NCBI GenBank assembly: GCA_002084355.1
Contig: NBLL01000025.1
Coordinates: forward strand, 1-47,728
Origin: Bacteroidetes bacterium 4572_128
GTDB taxonomy: Bacteria > Bacteroidota > Bacteroidia > Bacteroidales > 4572-128
DNA length: 47,728 nt
Reading direction: 5' to 3'
Below the pieces are notes generated by a model. The model saw only the letters and a list, made by a program, of their open reading frames with translations. It was not told the origin of the DNA and did not search any database. The position numbers were made by a program, and so were the translations under genes. The first letter of the stretch is position 1. The number at the start of each line of letters is the position of its first letter. Positions 45,654 through 47,728 of the stretch are shown in pieces.

Positions 45654-46075
45654 TATTATGAAATTAAAAATTTTAAGTTTACTCTTTGGAATTTTAATTG
45701 TCTCTCAATTACATTCTCAAGAGATTAATAATGTTAATCTCCTAAAAATGGGTAATAATATTACGGTAAGATATGATTTACAATGCAAAAAAGGATTTAG
45801 TTGCACTGTAAAAGCAAGTTTATACAAAGAAAATGACTATTACCCAATAGAATTTTTTGGTGGAAAAACTAAAAATGATATTGGAAAAGGTGTAAAAGGA
45901 GGTACTGGAAAATATTTTACTTGGGAAGTTCCTTCAGACGTATTTGCTGAGACACCTAAATGCAAGTTAGAAATAGAAGAAGTTTACCCATCAAGATTTT
46001 ATCAAATAGGTTTTACTGCTATTGGTGGTCGCATTGGTATAAGTACTCTTTTAAAAGTTTTTCCGTATAAAATAT

Positions 46076-46083
46076 TATCTTTG
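46076..46083 (+). promoter_or_regulatory. putative -7 box TATCTTTG of the IS630 transposase
   Basis: Exact TAnnTTTG match only 8 bp before the transposase ATG at 46092, just inside the left IS boundary. Confidence 0.45.
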
Positions 46084-46091
46084 CATTTACA

Positions 46092-46817
46092 ATGAAAAAA
46101 GTCAATCATTTATCAAAAAAAGACCAAAAATTTCTTAACAATTTATATCATTATGATAAAAAAAGAAGTTAAGACTTCGCAGTCATATACTTCTTTTATC
46201 ATACAAAGGCATTTCAATCAATGACTTAATTAAAATATTCAATTTAGATTTTGACACAGTCAGTGATTTAATCTTGCTTATAATAAAACTGGAATATCTG
46301 CTTTATATGATAAACCAAGAAGTGGTCGTCCTGCTTCTCTTTCTGCACAATATGCTCAAGATTATATATTGGAAAAAATTGCAAAAGAAATTTATTTAAA
46401 GATGAAAAGCAAGGTAAAATTGATTTATATTTTTTTGATGAAACTTCTTTTAACTTAGTACCAAAAATTCCTTACGCTTGGATTAAAATAAATGATAATA
46501 TTGAATTGCCAAGTTCTAAAAGCAAGAGTATCAGTGTATTAGGATTTTTAAATCGAAATAACAAATTAATATCTTATACTATTGAAGGCAATGTAAATTC
46601 CGATCTTGTTATATCATGTTTTGATGATTTTTCAAAAGATTTAACAAAAAAAACAGTTTAATTCAAGTAAGAAATTTAAAAATAAAATCCCCGAATGGAT
46701 GGCTAATAATTTATTTATTTACAAATACCAACATATTCTCCAGAACTAAATATGATTGAAATTTTATGGAGATTTATAAAATACAAATGGATAAATTTTA
46801 ATACGGAAAAACTTTAG
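46092..46817 (+). mobile_element. decayed IS630-family transposase inserted in the barrel gene
   Basis: Several frames of one IS630 transposase: MKKVNHLSKKDQKFLNNLYH (start), SYKGISINDLIKIFNLDFDT helix-turn-helix, NKTGISALYDKPRSGRPASL, then the DDE core FFDETSFNLVPKIPYAWIK (first Asp) ... LISYTIEGNVNSDL, and YSPELNMIEILWRFIKYKWI (the NxxE glutamate segment near the end). At least three frame changes, and the middle Asp segment (VVxDNAxxH type) is missing between KKTV and EWMANN. Terminal inverted repeats are not recognisable, and the barrel frame resumes directly after the transposase stop at 46817. Dead element; IS630 targets TA, but the target duplication cannot be read. Confidence 0.8.
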
Positions 46818-47304
46818 AATGACTACTTAGCTACTAAAGATTTAGGTTTTCTTTTTGATATAGGAGTAAAACCTGAAGATGGATTATATCAGGATAAATT
46901 AAATGAGTATAATAGATTTGGAACTGACTATAGTAATAAATTAAAAAGTTCAGATTTATATATGCTATGCAGTATGCCAATATCACTGTACGAAAATTTA
47001 AAAAATATTAATGAAGATGATAAAATGAATTTTTATTCAATACAATTATATCCTACAATGGGTATTTATATTCCTCGTGAATTTAAAGCTGAAGGGACTG
47101 AAAAAAATCCCACCTTTTCTTATCCATATTCTGACGGAATTTTCACGTATGGTGGCGGTATTTCAATTTGTTTACATGGGTTTACATTTCATTTAGATAT
47201 ACTATTTAGAGATTTTGAAGATAAGAGAACAACATTCGTTAAAGGTGGAATTGGAGTTACTTTACATAGTGGATTATAATAAGCTTTTAAGTTTATAGTT
47301 TAAT

Positions 47305-47343
47305 CCTTGCGCCTGTGCGGTGTTTTCTCCGCACAATTATTCA
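47305..47343 (+). repeat. REP-like GTGCGGTG element, copy e
   Basis: CCTTGCGCCTGTGCGGTGTT then TTCTCCGCACAATTATT: GTGCGG pairs with CCGCAC across an 8-nt loop, 26 bp past the barrel gene stop and in its direction. Confidence 0.8.
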
Positions 47344-47394
47344 TATAAATTTATAGCCCAACACAAGATTTATAATATTTTTAAATAAAATATT

Positions 47395-47620
47395 ATAAAT
47401 CTTGGCGTTTTTTGAAAAAATTTTTTATTAATTTCAAAATAAAAAATCGTAAAATTTCGGACGATTTTTGAAAAAAAAATTTTTTTAACATTGGAGGTTT
47501 CTTTTTTAACCTCCAATGTTTGTTCTAAATGTTGTTTTTATTAAAAATGTTAAAATTTTGGACGTTTTTTTGAAAAATTTTTTTTTAAATTTCGAAATTT
47601 AAAGATGTTAAAATTTTGGA
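47395..47620 (+). repeat. about 56-bp repeat array, about 4 units, with hairpin copy 6
   Basis: Centres (TTGGCG, TCGGACG, TTGGACG, TTGGAC) lie at about 47403, 47457, 47561 and 47617. A perfect AACATTGGAGGTT/AACCTCCAATGTT hairpin is at 47487-47520. Confidence 0.9.
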
Positions 47621-47672
47621 CCACATATGCGTCAAGCGTCCACGCCATAGCCGTCAGTCTAAGGACTTAAAT
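47619..47672. other. GC-rich patch at the right edge
   Basis: GACCACATATGCGTCAAGCG then TCCACGCCATAGCCGTCAGT and CTAAGGAC is far richer in G+C than anything nearby and begins abruptly inside a repeat unit. It may be the start of another element that continues beyond the window. The last 55 bases are AT-rich with no feature seen. Confidence 0.45.
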
Positions 47673-47728
47673 TATTGATTTTAAGGCAATTATAATTCTT
47701 TTTTTTGATATAAAAAATAATATTTTAT

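Larger units (their letters stand above)
45658..47279 (+). pseudogene. outer-membrane beta-barrel protein interrupted by an IS630 remnant
   Basis: The 5' part (45658-about 46090) starts MKLKILSLLFGILIVSQLHS (signal peptide; the upstream MNYFQNYNI is spacer). It has an Ig-like N-terminal part (VRYDLQCKKGFSCTVKASLY, GGTGKYFTWEVPSDVF), then barrel strands YQIGFTAIGGRIGI. The 3' part (about 46818-47279) resumes with NDYLATKDLGFLFDIGVKPE and ends in strands GIFTYGGGISICLHGFTFHL and GGIGVTLHSGL. Between them lies a defunct transposase. The 3' fragment alone is listed in the ORF track as 46962-47279. Third gene of the lipoprotein/LPP20 cluster. Inactive as read. Confidence 0.8.

Overview
This window looks like a very AT-rich member of the Bacteroidota. 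Supporting signs are a secreted lamin-tail protein ending in a T9SS-type sorting tail, TAnnTTTG-type -7 promoter boxes, a split transketolase N-subunit, Bacteroidota-style SpoIIE phosphatase, M16 and M23 peptidases, and a REC-fused sugar transferase. Code 11 fits, with TAA, TAG and TGA all used as stops. The order cannot be fixed from sequence alone. FtcD, a NuoE-like subunit and a GltD/NuoG-like fusion hint at an anaerobic or fermentative lifestyle.

Layout. 0-9.1 kb: a 52-bp repeat array, fmt(-), a single-chain type ISP/IIG restriction-modification enzyme(+), rpsT(-), tRNA-Glu(-), the T9SS lamin-tail protein(-), a broken FAD oxidoreductase(+), folD(+) and a NuoE-like subunit(-). 9.2-18.6 kb: a broken REC-sugar transferase, repeats, a frameshifted D12 adenine methyltransferase, an ABC-F ATPase, an amidase-lipoprotein-amidase operon in which both amidases are broken, hemerythrin and a SpoIIE-type phosphatase. 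18.6-31.3 kb: M16 peptidase, a minus-strand envelope/polysaccharide block (OMP, O-antigen ligase-like protein, two chain-length-determinant paralogues), transketolase N-subunit, M23 peptidase, broken FtcD, a broken REC/PAS hybrid histidine kinase and a radical SAM protein lacking its cluster motif. 31.3-47.7 kb: an accessory region laced with three repeat families. It holds an aspartyl-protease/PDZ lipoprotein, an unknown two-gene unit (one an HNH protein with a membrane tail), a TumE-type toxin-antitoxin pair, a type II restriction-modification pair, a mobile-looking rsgA-GNAT pair, a large GltD/NuoG-like oxidoreductase fusion, and a decayed lipoprotein/beta-barrel locus interrupted by an IS630 remnant.

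Two window-wide patterns stand out. First, nearly every long intergenic space is filled with tandem or single copies of a repeat with a shared core (ATTAAAA - short GC-bearing centre - TTTTTTGAAAAAATTTTTT). Period and centre differ between loci but are uniform within each array. In the right third these are joined by two hairpin families, one of which shows compensatory stem changes. Second, an unusual number of genes are broken. At least eight junctions look like deletions of roughly 40-110 bp that remove conserved cores, inferred from remembered family consensus. Several other genes carry single-base indels, mostly at homopolymers. Either the genome is decaying with a deletion bias or some of this is assembly error; the sequence alone cannot decide.

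Cellular themes: cell-envelope polysaccharide and peptidoglycan metabolism, signalling, one-carbon/folate metabolism (fmt, folD, ftcD), and a defence cluster (type ISP RM, TA, type II RM, orphan methylase).
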